DNA of 50,776 nucleotides from Catenovulum sp. 2E275 (GTDB lineage Bacteria; Pseudomonadota; Gammaproteobacteria; Enterobacterales; Alteromonadaceae). A model generated the notes under the pieces. That model was given only the letters and a program-made list of their open reading frames with translations. It made no database searches and had not been told where the DNA came from. How positions within the stretch are numbered: position 1 is the first letter of the stretch; each line of letters begins with the position of its first letter. This document shows, piece after piece, positions 1 through 8,935 of this stretch. The stretch is from assembly GCF_025515275.1 (NCBI RefSeq), contig NZ_JAOPFU010000033.1, positions 1 to 50,776 of the forward strand, written 5' to 3'. A program made the position numbers and the translations under genes.

Positions 1-3000
1 AGGTGTTACCCGCTGTGTCGGTTTGCGTTGCGCTAACCGTTAAATTGCCGTTATTAAAGCTGCTAACATCTAACTCACTGCCTGCAATGCTCCAGCTACC
101 TGAGCCATCGGCTGTGACTTGGGCTGTATCTGTATAGCTGCCATCTGTGATGGCAATATCGACGGTAGCGTTGGCTTCTGCCCCTGTACCCGTAATCAGT
201 ACGTCATTATCTTCTGCGGCGTTGATAATATCATCGCTTTCTATTGGGGTCGTAATACTTAATGAATTCGGAACTGTATTATCGACAGTCGCGTTTGTGG
301 TATCTGCTGTCGTTGTGCTATTACCTGAATTATCAGTTGCTGTAACCGAAATATTTCGGTTAAAAGAATTAATACTGCCGGCAACAATAGTGTAAATAGC
401 TGTCCATGTACCAGAAGAATTAGCCGCCGATACTGCACTGCCGCCACCAAACTGAGAAAAATCAACGGTCACATTTGCAGTCAGATCACTATTGTTTTCT
501 CCACCAACTGTATTGTCCCATGTAGCAGTAACCGTATCACCAACTTTGTACACGCCACCTGTTCCGGTTGCACCTGAAATAGAAATATTTGCATCCGTCA
601 CAACAGGTGCGCTGTTATCAACCGTTGCATTTGAGGTATCTGATGTGGTTCTTGATCCCACAGTATTAGTAGCAGAAATACTTACATTCCGATTAGTTGC
701 ATCAATACTACCAGCGACAATGGTATAGCTAGCTGTCCATGTTCCTGCACTTTCAGTTGCCACAACAGCAAAGCCGCCACCAAAGTTTGAAAAATCAACA
801 GTTACACCTGTCACACCCGCGTTATTATCACCTGCTCCCGTGTTATTCCATGTGACCGTAACTGTATCACCCACCTTAAAAGCGCCGCTGGTTCCAGTCC
901 CACCAGAAATAGAAATATTAGCATCACTAATAATAGGTTTAGTCGAAATATTTACCGTAGAAGCAATTGATAATACAGCCGTATCATCGCCACCGTTTGC
1001 AGTACCACCATTATCTTTTAATGATGTAAGCGTAACCACTCTAGCGCTTGTGCTTGGCTGTACTTTGGTATTATTGTATTGGATTGCGTTTAAAATAGAC
1101 TCGGTTGTTGCATCATTTAACGAGCCATTCGTAAGGGTAACGGTTGCCGTTGCAGCAACAACACTCACTGTGTAATTTAATCCGTTTGAGGCAGTAGTAC
1201 CGGATGTGCCATTAGTTAAAGAAATCGCGGTTCCAGCAATAGTCAGCTTTTCATCTGCACCATCATTAACATTAGTCACCGTTAAACTAAAACCGGTAAC
1301 AGCTTCGCCTAAGTCAACTGTACTAACATCTGCCGAGCTAAATAAATTAACGGCGCTACCACCTTCGTTAAAGGTTGGATTAGCTGGAGTTGCCGTAACA
1401 ATTGGTTGATCGTTAACAGAGTTAACTGTAATCGCAAAAGTTTGACTGTTAACACTTGCACCTTCATCGTCAGCTAAATTAAAAACAAAGCTATCCGAAG
1501 TGGTTTCACTACCATTATGAACATAATGCAGGCTATCATTATCAATTGTTGTTTGCGTAAAGCTGGCGTTATTGGGTAAACTTAAAGCCTCACCATCATC
1601 CAAAATATCATTTGAGTTATTATCAACAAATAATGTACCTTTTGTGGGTAAGGTCGAAATTGTATAGGTTAAATCACTGGCTGCGTCATCAGCATCACTG
1701 GATAGAAGCTCACTTGAACTAATGACTCCACTTCCACCTTCATTTAAGGTTAAGCCATTATTGTTCGCTACAATAGGGGTATCATTGACTGCTATAATAT
1801 CGACATTAATTGTTGCTAATATTACATCCCCTGAACCATCATTAGCTTTAATCGTGAACAATGCATTATTGTCTCCACTTGTATCTGCAGCACCGATATA
1901 ACTGATGTTTGATGAGTTAGAAAAATAATCATTTAAGTCACTTATCGAACCGACTAAAGTAATCGTCGTATCATTCACCAAAGTTGCAGTGACACCACTT
2001 GTATCGATAGGATCTGAAAAAATCCCAGCTGTAGTAGTAATAGTAACAGTTAAACTTGTATTATCTGCATCTCCTAGTTGAATGCTGGATAAATCTAGGC
2101 TCCCCTGAGTATCTTCAGTGTAAGTTAGATCAGTAGCTATACTGCCACCTCCGCCAACTTCACGCCAAGCCATACACATAAAATTTAGGGCATTATTGCA
2201 CGGAACACTTCCAATAAGGGTGTACCATGCACCATTCTGGTTCGCAACGCCTTTAACAGTATTACTACTACTGGTTCCTGCTGCACAGCTATTAGTATTA
2301 ACAGAACCATCTGAGTTTGAAAAAGTCCAAAAATATTTAACATTACCACTATTTTCAAATAAATCAGACGCACCTGTATTTAGATTAGAGAGGGTACCGT
2401 CCAGAAAGTCACTCATTCCTGAATTGGTAAGTTTAGTTCCGCCTGAGTTATAAATAGGTAAATTTGGTACGCCATAGTTGACTTCCATGTCACGAATTTC
2501 ATCAGTTTCAGACAATGAAATGAGCGCATGTGCTTTTACTGTTCCACTGCCATCTAACTTACTAGTATCATCATGTTTTTCTTCAAACTGCGCTTTACAC
2601 AAAGCATCTATATTTGTTCGTGCTTCGCTGGACGTAGCCCCCAAAAAACCATTGGTGAGTTCACTAGTATTGTCTGCAATATCAAATAGTAAAGTTTTAG
2701 TTGACGCAGTACCTAGCCGAGCTGAAGCTGTAGGTGAATCATTTACACTTATAATAGAAACAATAGCTTGATTAGTTCCAGTACTAGATAAACTGCCATC
2801 GTTAAAACTATAGTTCAGTGTAACACTGTTGGGAGGTACATCAGAGGTATTTGCATAAGTCAGACTTTGTAATACTGAATCAACAATTGCCGACGTGGCA
2901 TTAGAATTAAAAGTTAAAACAAGGGTACCAGATGAATTTGTCGTGACAGTCCCAACTGAAGTGCCATTATAGGTCAAGCCATTGCCTTCGGTTAAAGTTC

Positions 3001-4282
3001 CCAATAATCCGTTATTTGCAAAAACATCTTCGCTATTAGCTCCACCGTTTCGAACAATAGTTAACGACGCATTATTGTAGTTACCCGCACTGCTATTTAA
3101 CGCATCTAGCTCTGTATCCGAAACAGTTACATTACTATCTAATACAACAGCAGTTCCCCCCTCAGTGAAGCTTGGAGAACCATCTAGGTTTGCAAATACT
3201 GGTGCAGTATTTGGTGCAGCGGTTGTCGTTATATCTAGCTTAGTCGGCGAAGACTGTAAGTTAGGCGTTCCTTCATCATCCTCTGCGATAAAATAAATAT
3301 CATAAGCGGTAGATGCTGTTAATCCTGTTAAAGTGATTGTCCCACTATAACTACCTGAGTTTAATGTAACATTTGCACTGCTAATTACTTCTGCGGAGCG
3401 ACCAGAACCCATATCATAATCAACACCCGCTTTAACCTGTGCTGCATTTGGTGCAAAAGCGCCATCTACCACCACAATTGCATAGACTGTACCGCCTTCG
3501 TTAATATCGAGATTAAACACCGCTTGATTATGATTAATTGTATTTTCAGAAGGTGTTGAATTTTCAAAAGAAGGTGCCGCTTCATCTATATCTGTTACCG
3601 TAATAGCAACATTTTGTGTCGCCGTATTATTGCTACTTTCACCATCATTTGCAGTAACTGTAATATTGTAAATATTGTTGCCGCCATTGTCTGCCGGCGA
3701 TTCATAATCCGGTGCAGTCTTAAAAGTGATAACACCTGAACTTGAATCAATATTAAACAGTAAAGCGTCTGTACCGGATAAAGAGTAAGTGACCCCCGAA
3801 TCATTGCTACCGCCATCACCATTGTCAGCATTAACATCAAGCACTGTTCCCGTGCCATTTTCTGCAAAGTTTGTAGATGCGCTGCTGTTAAAGGATGGAG
3901 GATTATTACTAGGCGTCCCTGCATCCCAAGCACAAAGAGGTGCGTAAGCACTACATCCTGTCTCGGTTGTATAACCACTACAAAATGTATTTCGGGGGTC
4001 CCCATCAGCAGGTCCACATTGCAGAAACACAAGCCGTCCCCAACTTGGATCGCGCGTGACCGTAATGGCTTTGTTAATCAACCTTGACTGCACATAATCT
4101 AGCGCTTGCTGATTAACGGTTTTATGAGTCGCTGCGCCATTTAATGTCTCTGCATTTGCTAGCGTTGATGAAACCACTGCCACAGGTAATTGAATGGCTG
4201 CACTGCATAGCAATGCAGCCTTAATATGAGTTTGTAGTTTACTGTGCGTAAAGATCGCTGCGCTTTTATATTCTGTATCCAT
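1..4282 (-). CDS. Giant secreted cadherin/Ig-like repeat protein with a lectin-like module (3' end outside window)
   Basis: The frame is open from an ATG at 4282 to the left edge, giving at least 1,427 residues with no stop. Residues 1-45 look like a long signal peptide ending near SSTLANA. A Cys-containing segment follows, then a cadherin-type repeat at about 118-235 (motifs NFAENGTGTVLDV, DYESPADNGGNN, ITVTDIDE). Further SVND/AVND-type repeats follow. At about 534-707 a Cys-containing module (NGFLGATSSEAR, IDALCKAQ, YFWTFSNSDGSV, NFMCMAW) resembles the DUF1554/C-type-lectin-like family. The C-terminal part has Ig-like repeats built around DANISISG, YKVGDTVTATW and YTIVAGS. Such proteins usually act at the cell surface or outside it, in adhesion or polymer binding. 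The anchoring or secretion signal is not visible because the C-terminus is missing. Two S8 protease genes lie directly upstream on the same strand. Family assignment is firm; function is inference. Confidence 0.85.
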   Translation of the reverse strand, partial: MDTEYKSAAIFTHSKLQTHIKAALLCSAAIQLPVAVVSSTLANAETLNGAATHKTVNQQALDYVQSRLINKAITVTRDPSWGRLVFLQCGPADGDPRNTFCSGYTTETGCSAYAPLCAWDAGTPSNNPPSFNSSASTNFAENGTGTVLDVNADNGDGGSNDSGVTYSLSGTDALLFNIDSSSGVITFKTAPDYESPADNGGNNIYNITVTANDGESSNNTATQNVAITVTDIDEAAPSFENSTPSENTINHNQAVFNLDINEGGTVYAIVVVDGAFAPNAAQVKAGVDYDMGSGRSAEVISSANVTLNSGSYSGTITLTGLTASTAYDIYFIAEDDEGTPNLQSSPTKLDITTTAAPNTAPVFANLDGSPSFTEGGTAVVLDSNVTVSDTELDALNSSAGNYNNASLTIVRNGGANSEDVFANNGLLGTLTEGNGLTYNGTSVGTVTTNSSGTLVLTFNSNATSAIVDSVLQSLTYANTSDVPPNSVTLNYSFNDGSLSSTGTNQAIVSIISVNDSPTASARLGTASTKTLLFDIADNTSELTNGFLGATSSEARTNIDALCKAQFEEKHDDTSKLDGSGTVKAHALISLSETDEIRDMEVNYGVPNLPIYNSGGTKLTNSGMSDFLDGTLSNLNTGASDLFENSGNVKYFWTFSNSDGSVNTNSCAAGTSSSNTVKGVANQNGAWYTLIGSVPCNNALNFMCMAWREVGGGGSIATDLTYTEDTQGSLDLSSIQLGDADNTSLTVTITTTAGIFSDPIDTSGVTATLVNDTTITLVGSISDLNDYFSNSSNISYIGAADTSGDNNALFTIKANDGSGDVILATINVDIIAVNDTPIVANNNGLTLNEGGSGVISSSELLSSDADDAASDLTYTISTLPTKGTLFVDNNSNDILDDGEALSLPNNASFTQTTIDNDSLHYVHNGSETTSDSFVFNLADDEGASVNSQTFAITVNSVNDQPIVTATPANPTFNEGGSAVNLFSSADVSTVDLGEAVTGFSLTVTNVNDGADEKLTIAGTAISLTNGTSGTTASNGLNYTVSVVAATATVTLTNGSLNDATTESILNAIQYNNTKVQPSTSARVVTLTSLKDNGGTANGGDDTAVLSIASTVNISTKPIISDANISISGGTGTSGAFKVGDTVTVTWNNTGAGDNNAGVTGVTVDFSNFGGGFAVVATESAGTWTASYTIVAGSIDATNRNVSISATNTVGSRTTSDTSNATVDNSAPVVTDANISISGATGTGGVYKVGDTVTATWDNTVGGENNSDLTANVTVDFSQFGGGSAVSAANSSGTWTAIYTIVAGSINSFNRNISVTATDNSGNSTTTADTTNATVDNTVPNSLSITTPIESDDIINAAEDNDVLITGTGAEANATVDIAITDGSYTDTAQVTADGSGSWSIAGSELDVSSFNNGNLTVSATQTDTAGNT
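290..940 (-). repeat. Two tandem ~110-codon Ig-like repeats inside the giant gene
   Basis: Two adjacent units of about 320 bp encode closely related domains. Each has DANISISG, KVGDTVT-TW-NT, VDFS-FGGG, GTWTA-YTIVAGSI and NATVDN in the same order. The boundaries are approximate (unit one about 620-940, unit two about 290-615). This is ordinary domain duplication in a surface protein, and the similarity could promote copy-number change by recombination. Confidence 0.75.
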
Positions 4283-4394
4283 AGTTTTATCCACATTTTG
4301 TACCCCGAAACATTCTTCTAAGGTAGGAATGACTTTTGTTTAAGTTGTTGTTTTAGTCACAATTAATACAACAACTTACATCACTTAAATTTTT

Positions 4395-5708
4395 TTAATT
4401 ATCTAATCCAATACTCGTCACTTGAGCTAGCTTTTGCTTGACGTTACTTGCCGTTAATTCAGGTTCGGATGCCAACAACAGTGCAATTATGCCAGTACCA
4501 TATGCAGCTGCATAAGAGGTGCCGCCAAAACCACTGTATGCATTATTTTTTGCAGTTACCTTGGCGCTGTAACCAGGCATCCAAGCGCTAATCGATTTAC
4601 CAAAGTTGCTGAATCTTGCAGGTATACCACTAGTATCTAGTGCTCCCACCACCACCGCAGATTCAATACTCGCCTCTGTACTATTTGCTTTAATCATGTT
4701 CCCACTATTTCCGGCAGCTATTACTACTAACGCCCCTTTACCGTCTCGGCCGGTTTGTGCTAAGCCATCAATGGCATCTTTTATTGGTTCCAGTAGCAAC
4801 TGCGTTTGCCAACTCATATTAATCACATCTGCTTGAGCCAGTTTGGCTATATGTAATGACTCTAATGTATAGCTAGCCCAGCTTTTTGTTTGTCTAATCG
4901 CGATAAGTCCGGCATCGGTTGCAAGCCCAGCCACTTCATCAGGCAAGAATTCGTTTGCTCTGGCAAAAATAACCCCCAGTACCTTTGTACCATGATTATC
5001 CAATCTGCTTTGCGGCCGGACATCTTTAGCTCTTCTCTCAATATCGTAAGTCAATAATATGTTAGTTTTGCTAAAGGCATCATGTTTCAAATCAAAGCCA
5101 TCATCAATAACAACCACTTTTACTCCCTCACCTTGGGTCGATTGTTGTAATTGCTCTTGCCATTTCTCTATCCGATACAATCGATACGGTAAGCTTTTAG
5201 CTGCACTCGCTTCTGATAATATTTTTGTTAATGGGTGTTCAGTTTTTTTCTTTTTAATCTCAAGGTTTGATTTAACTTGCAAAAGGTCTGGCTGGACATA
5301 TATCACGCCTTTCAAACCAATGGCTACTTCAAGCGCATAAGTTAAGCTCAGCGCAGATTCCCCCTTTAACGATACCACCATAAACTCGTGCTCGGCAAAG
5401 GGTCCAAAGGTCGCTAGCTGATCCACATTTATTTTTTCTTTTAACGCGTTTGCAACGTCTCGCCCCATCCCAGCCTTAATTTTTATGATTATCCTGTTAC
5501 ACAGTTCCACTAATTGTTCTGAATCAGCAAACCTATATACCCTCGTACCCTCAGAACCGCTGTGCTCAAGTGTTATCTTTTTGCCAAAATTAACAAATTC
5601 GATTTCCTGAGCATTTATAGTACCAATGGATAAAGCAACAAATATAAAGCACTGCACCAATTTTAGCCTTAATAGATTAAAAAGCTGATAAACTTCTTTT
5701 GTATACAT
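4395..5708 (-). CDS. Secreted subtilisin-like serine protease (S8), catalytically complete
   Basis: The product has 437 residues. The N-terminus has a hydrophobic segment (about 18-33, ending INAQ) consistent with a signal peptide. Residues 35-150 look like an inhibitor-like propeptide, and the S8 domain starts near 193. The triad is visible: Asp202 in VVIDDGFD, His239 in DNHGTKV and Ser398 in GGTSYAA. The oxyanion Asn334 is in AAGNSGN. The domain ends at the C-terminus, so there is no extra anchoring or pre-peptidase domain. The gene lies 112 bp upstream of the giant cadherin-like gene on the same strand and downstream of a degenerate paralogue. Processing of the neighbouring surface protein is a plausible but untested role. 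Confidence 0.9.
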   Translation of the reverse strand: MYTKEVYQLFNLLRLKLVQCFIFVALSIGTINAQEIEFVNFGKKITLEHSGSEGTRVYRFADSEQLVELCNRIIIKIKAGMGRDVANALKEKINVDQLATFGPFAEHEFMVVSLKGESALSLTYALEVAIGLKGVIYVQPDLLQVKSNLEIKKKKTEHPLTKILSEASAAKSLPYRLYRIEKWQEQLQQSTQGEGVKVVVIDDGFDLKHDAFSKTNILLTYDIERRAKDVRPQSRLDNHGTKVLGVIFARANEFLPDEVAGLATDAGLIAIRQTKSWASYTLESLHIAKLAQADVINMSWQTQLLLEPIKDAIDGLAQTGRDGKGALVVIAAGNSGNMIKANSTEASIESAVVVGALDTSGIPARFSNFGKSISAWMPGYSAKVTAKNNAYSGFGGTSYAAAYGTGIIALLLASEPELTASNVKQKLAQVTSIGLDN

Positions 5709-6110
5709 CAGTTAATACTCTCACTAAGGTCAGTTAAATTTTTCTGTATACTTTTTACAATGATACATTGGTGCCACACCATGCTAAATACGAGTGTCCC
5801 GAAGTAGAATAGCTTTGAGTTAACTTTTTCATATAATTTAAAAAAGTTATAGAATATTTAATTATTTCAAAAGCATTTTGATTAAATATCAATTAACACT
5901 TTGCTTTTCGAGAACCGACATAATTTGTTTTGATGAACAGATGAGCTATCTACAAAAAAATCACGAAGATCAACATACCCTAAAAATTTTATTAGTTAGG
6001 TATCAAACTTACAGGCTCAATAGCGACCATTACTCATTCTAGACCAATATAGATGACACGTTGATTAAATTGAACAAATAAATAAAGCTAAAATTGTTTT
6101 AGATCAACTT
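5709..6110. other. AT-rich intergenic stretch between the two S8 protease genes
   Basis: About 400 bp without an ORF I would defend. It contains only short palindromes, such as TGGTG-CCA-CACCA near 5773-5785, and A/T runs. It presumably holds the promoter of the intact protease gene. No RNA gene or mobile-element end is evident. Confidence 0.5.
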
Positions 6111-7199
6111 TTATTTGTACTTTTTTACTGCTTCCGACAATGTAACCGCTGGATTTTACTCAATTACTGCTACTGCGGCAAATAATCCGCTCAATCTAGC
6201 TGCAGCCATTAAGGTTCCTGAAAAACGACCGACTTTAGCTAAGTTAATGCTAGCTTCATAGATATTTTTAGTTATTTTTACGCCCTGATTACCTGCCGAA
6301 AATACAACTGCCGTGCCTTTTCCAGAGCGACCATTAACAGCTAGATCATCAACAACGTCTTTAATAGGTTCAAGTAACATCCTGGAATGCCAGCTACAAT
6401 TAATGATATCAGCACGATTTAGCTTAGCAACTTGAAACGCTAACAAAGTATTAGAAGTCCAAGTTGTAGGTTGTCTAATTGCAATAAAATTTGCTAATGG
6501 AGCCAAACCATTAAAAGAATTATTTTTTCCAAAAATAATTTTGGCTACCTTTGTTCCATGATAATCCAATTTGTTTTTGGGTCGTGCAGATAAACTCTGG
6601 TTTTGTACATCATATTCAAACACAATTTGAGTTTGTTTAAAATCAGCATCAGTTAAATCAAAACCATCATCGATAATTCCAATATTTATATTTTTACCAT
6701 CTAACTTGTCTAAATGCTCAAAATAAACCTGATCAAATAATGTCTGTTTATTTGGTAAATAATGTTGTTTACTCGCTTCGGTTTTAACCCTGTGTTGCAA
6801 TATATCAGGCTGTACTAATAAAATGCCATTTATCTGGCTTAACTGTTTAATCTCCGAATCAATAGATATGCCATCTTTCAGCTCGGCTACATAATAATTA
6901 AATGACTCTCCCTGATACGCTTGCCAAACTCGTGTAACTATATTTTTTATATAAATTTGCTCGGCTAGTTGTAGATGTGTTTCTGTCTTTATAATTAACC
7001 GATTTGATATATTTACTATAAGATTTGAAGATTCAACAAAATAACTTTCATTTTGTTTTAATAATTCAACACTTGTATTTAAGTTTAAAAATGAAATTTT
7101 TTCAGTTGCATAACTAATTGATATAAACACATAGCTTAAAACAAAGCAGTTAACTACCAGCAAGTGAAGTAATTTGAAGTTAATTTTTAACTTACGCAA
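6111..7199 (-). pseudogene. Degenerate S8 protease paralogue lacking the catalytic serine
   Basis: The open frame is 347 codons from a TTG at 7199, and it parallels the intact protease at 4395-5708. Asp177 (GIIDDGFD), His214 (DYHGTKV) and Asn304 (SAGNQG) are kept. Between EASI (315-318) and the serine motif about 38 residues are missing relative to the paralogue. The motif itself reads SGTLMAAA, so Leu330 replaces the nucleophile. The TAA at 6156-6158 is followed in the same frame by NPAVTLSEAVKKYK and a second stop at 6111-6113. That tail aligns with the paralogue's C-terminal EPELTASNVKQKL, so the first stop looks like a nonsense mutation. The N-terminus has a hydrophobic export segment at about 8-31. 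It is most simply a decaying duplicate. A retained non-catalytic role, such as binding or inhibition, cannot be excluded. Confidence 0.8.
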
Positions 7200-7308
7200 A
7201 AGGAGTGATTGGTAAAAAAATGATAAATAAAATACTAAGTGGATTTCTTTTTGAATTCAACCAATATAAATTGAATAAATAAAACTCTACCACTATCTCC
7301 TATAATTT

Positions 7309-8373
7309 GTGAAAACAAATACGTTAATAAATATGGCTTCTTTAGATTTAATTATAAAAGGCATCAAGCTTTATCAGCAAAATCAATTTTCCTCAGCTAA
7401 AACTCAATTTTTAGCAGTTTTAAAAACAGATCCTGATTCGATAATCGCAATCCGTTATTTAACTGAAATAGCGATTATTGAAGGCACAAGTGCTGAATAC
7501 ATTGAACAAATTAAACAATGTTTAACTAAACAACCAAGTTCAATTGATTTATCTCATTTATTAGCGGTGGTTTATCAGCAAAATAAACAATTAAAACTGG
7601 CGATACAATATTACCGAAAAACTCTCAATTTATTATTAACCACAAAACCTGAACCGATTAAACCCACCCAAGCGATGCCTTTCGATCAAAAAAAATATGA
7701 AGCCACTTTATGGCAAACGCTGGTGTTATTTCGCCAGTATAATATTCGCTCATTCGCCACCTCTGGTACTTTGTTAGGATTAACCCGCGATAACGCCCTA
7801 CTACCTTTTGATAAAGATATTGATATCGGCATTGATTGGGGACAAATGTCACAAGCTATCAAACTGCTAAAACAAAATGGCTGGCAGGAACATAAACGCT
7901 CTTATGACTTAATTAATCCACGCTGTTTTATTCACTCAAATGGGGTTATTTTAGATTTATGCGGTTATGGCGTTGAGCAAAAAAATGGGCAAACGATTTC
8001 TGGTTTATGGATGGCAAATATTCCGTTTTCATGGAATCGGGTAACCACTTATTCCCAAATAGATTTATCTGATAAAACAACGCCTTATGGCATTGTATGG
8101 CACCCTAAACAACCTGAACTTATTTTGCAGGCTTTATATGGTAACTGGCAAGTGCCAGATCCGGATTTTGATACCATTATTTGTGCCAAAAATTTAGCCG
8201 GTTTTAGTCTGTTAACTCAATGCTTTGCTTATTCAAGAATTTATATTTTGTGGCGCAAACAAAAGTGGCAAAAAGTTGAAAAACTATTGGCTCAGGTTAG
8301 GCATTTTCAAACCGACGATGATTTATTTATTGAACTTGAACAAGCGTTAAAACAACAACTCACTTCACCATAA
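7309..8373 (+). CDS. TPR protein with LicD/fukutin-like nucleotidyltransferase-fold domain
   Basis: The product has 354 residues. Residues about 8-115 form TPR-like helical repeats (IKGIKLYQQNQFSSAKTQF). Residues about 125-300 carry the LicD-family signature SGTLLGLTRDNALLPFDKDIDIG, with the acidic DKDID metal site. LicD-like enzymes transfer phospho-alcohol groups such as phosphocholine from CDP-activated donors to glycans. The actual group here is unknown. The GTG at 7309 opens the frame, but an in-frame ATG at 7333 (MASLDL) is equally possible, since neither has a clear Shine-Dalgarno sequence. The stop lies 13 bp before a cytidylyltransferase gene, so the two probably form an operon in which the second enzyme makes the CDP-linked donor. 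Confidence 0.8.
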   Translation: MKTNTLINMASLDLIIKGIKLYQQNQFSSAKTQFLAVLKTDPDSIIAIRYLTEIAIIEGTSAEYIEQIKQCLTKQPSSIDLSHLLAVVYQQNKQLKLAIQYYRKTLNLLLTTKPEPIKPTQAMPFDQKKYEATLWQTLVLFRQYNIRSFATSGTLLGLTRDNALLPFDKDIDIGIDWGQMSQAIKLLKQNGWQEHKRSYDLINPRCFIHSNGVILDLCGYGVEQKNGQTISGLWMANIPFSWNRVTTYSQIDLSDKTTPYGIVWHPKQPELILQALYGNWQVPDPDFDTIICAKNLAGFSLLTQCFAYSRIYILWRKQKWQKVEKLLAQVRHFQTDDDLFIELEQALKQQLTSP

Positions 8374-8386
8374 TAGGTTAATCATA

Positions 8387-8848
8387 ATGAATAAAAATAG
8401 AGTATTAGCATTAGGTGTATTTGATTTATTTCATGTTGGCCATCTTAACTTTTTAAAGTTTGCCCGCCAGCAAGGTGATGAATTAATTGTTGGCGTTGCG
8501 CCAGATGCAATGTGCTTCAAATCTAAGGGGAAAAATCCGGTGATTAATCAAACTCAGCGAATGGAAATAATTAAAGCGCTGGGTATAGTAAGTGACGTCA
8601 CTTTAGTCAAGTACCCAATAGTTGAAACGCAAAATGTAGTAAATTGGATGCAAACATTAAATATCAATACCGTCGTGAGTGGTATTCAATGGCAAAATAC
8701 TGATCGTTGGAATCAATTAATTCCAAAACTTGCTGCCCATCATATAAACGTGATTTTTGCACCGGCAACGCCAGATATTTCCAGTACCCAAATTAAGCAG
8801 TCGATTGTTAATTTGTTTTTAGCTGATTCGGCCAAAATTGAGGATTAA
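8387..8848 (+). CDS. Small cytidylyltransferase (TagD/GCT-like)
   Basis: At 153 residues this is the usual size of a stand-alone single-domain cytidylyltransferase. The nucleotide-binding HxGH motif is present (GVFDLFHVGHLNF, residues about 11-23), and the ISSTQIK motif near residues 133-139 closes the fold. The family joins CTP to a phosphorylated alcohol, such as glycerol-3-phosphate or phosphocholine, giving a CDP-alcohol. The gene follows the LicD-like gene by 13 bp on the same strand. The pair suggests synthesis and transfer of a phospho-alcohol decoration onto a surface glycan. The substrate cannot be read from the sequence. A hairpin follows at 8881-8907. Confidence 0.85.
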   Translation: MNKNRVLALGVFDLFHVGHLNFLKFARQQGDELIVGVAPDAMCFKSKGKNPVINQTQRMEIIKALGIVSDVTLVKYPIVETQNVVNWMQTLNINTVVSGIQWQNTDRWNQLIPKLAAHHINVIFAPATPDISSTQIKQSIVNLFLADSAKIED

Positions 8849-8880
8849 AAATCAAGTATTGATAATTATGTATTAAAAAA

Positions 8881-8907
8881 TTTAGCACCTAAATAACAGG
8901 TGCTAAA
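8881..8907. terminator. Bidirectional terminator between convergent genes
   Basis: Perfect 10-bp stem TTTAGCACCT / AGGTGCTAAA with a 7-nt loop, flanked by an A-rich tract on the left and TCATTTTC on the right. It sits between the cytidylyltransferase gene (plus) and the isomerase gene (minus), where a shared terminator is expected. Confidence 0.8.
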
Positions 8908-8935
8908 TCATTTTCAAACATAAGCTAACTTAATT

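Noticed and set aside
147-2771. Several plus-strand ORFs of 60-110 codons
   Set aside because: They are antisense shadows of the giant minus-strand gene, whose frame is continuous from 4282 to the edge and encodes recognisable cadherin/Ig-like domains.
7220-7282. A 20-codon plus-strand ORF preceded by AGGAG, a possible leader peptide for the LicD-like gene
   Set aside because: The AGGAG is 14 nt from the ATG, too far for efficient initiation, and no attenuator follows.
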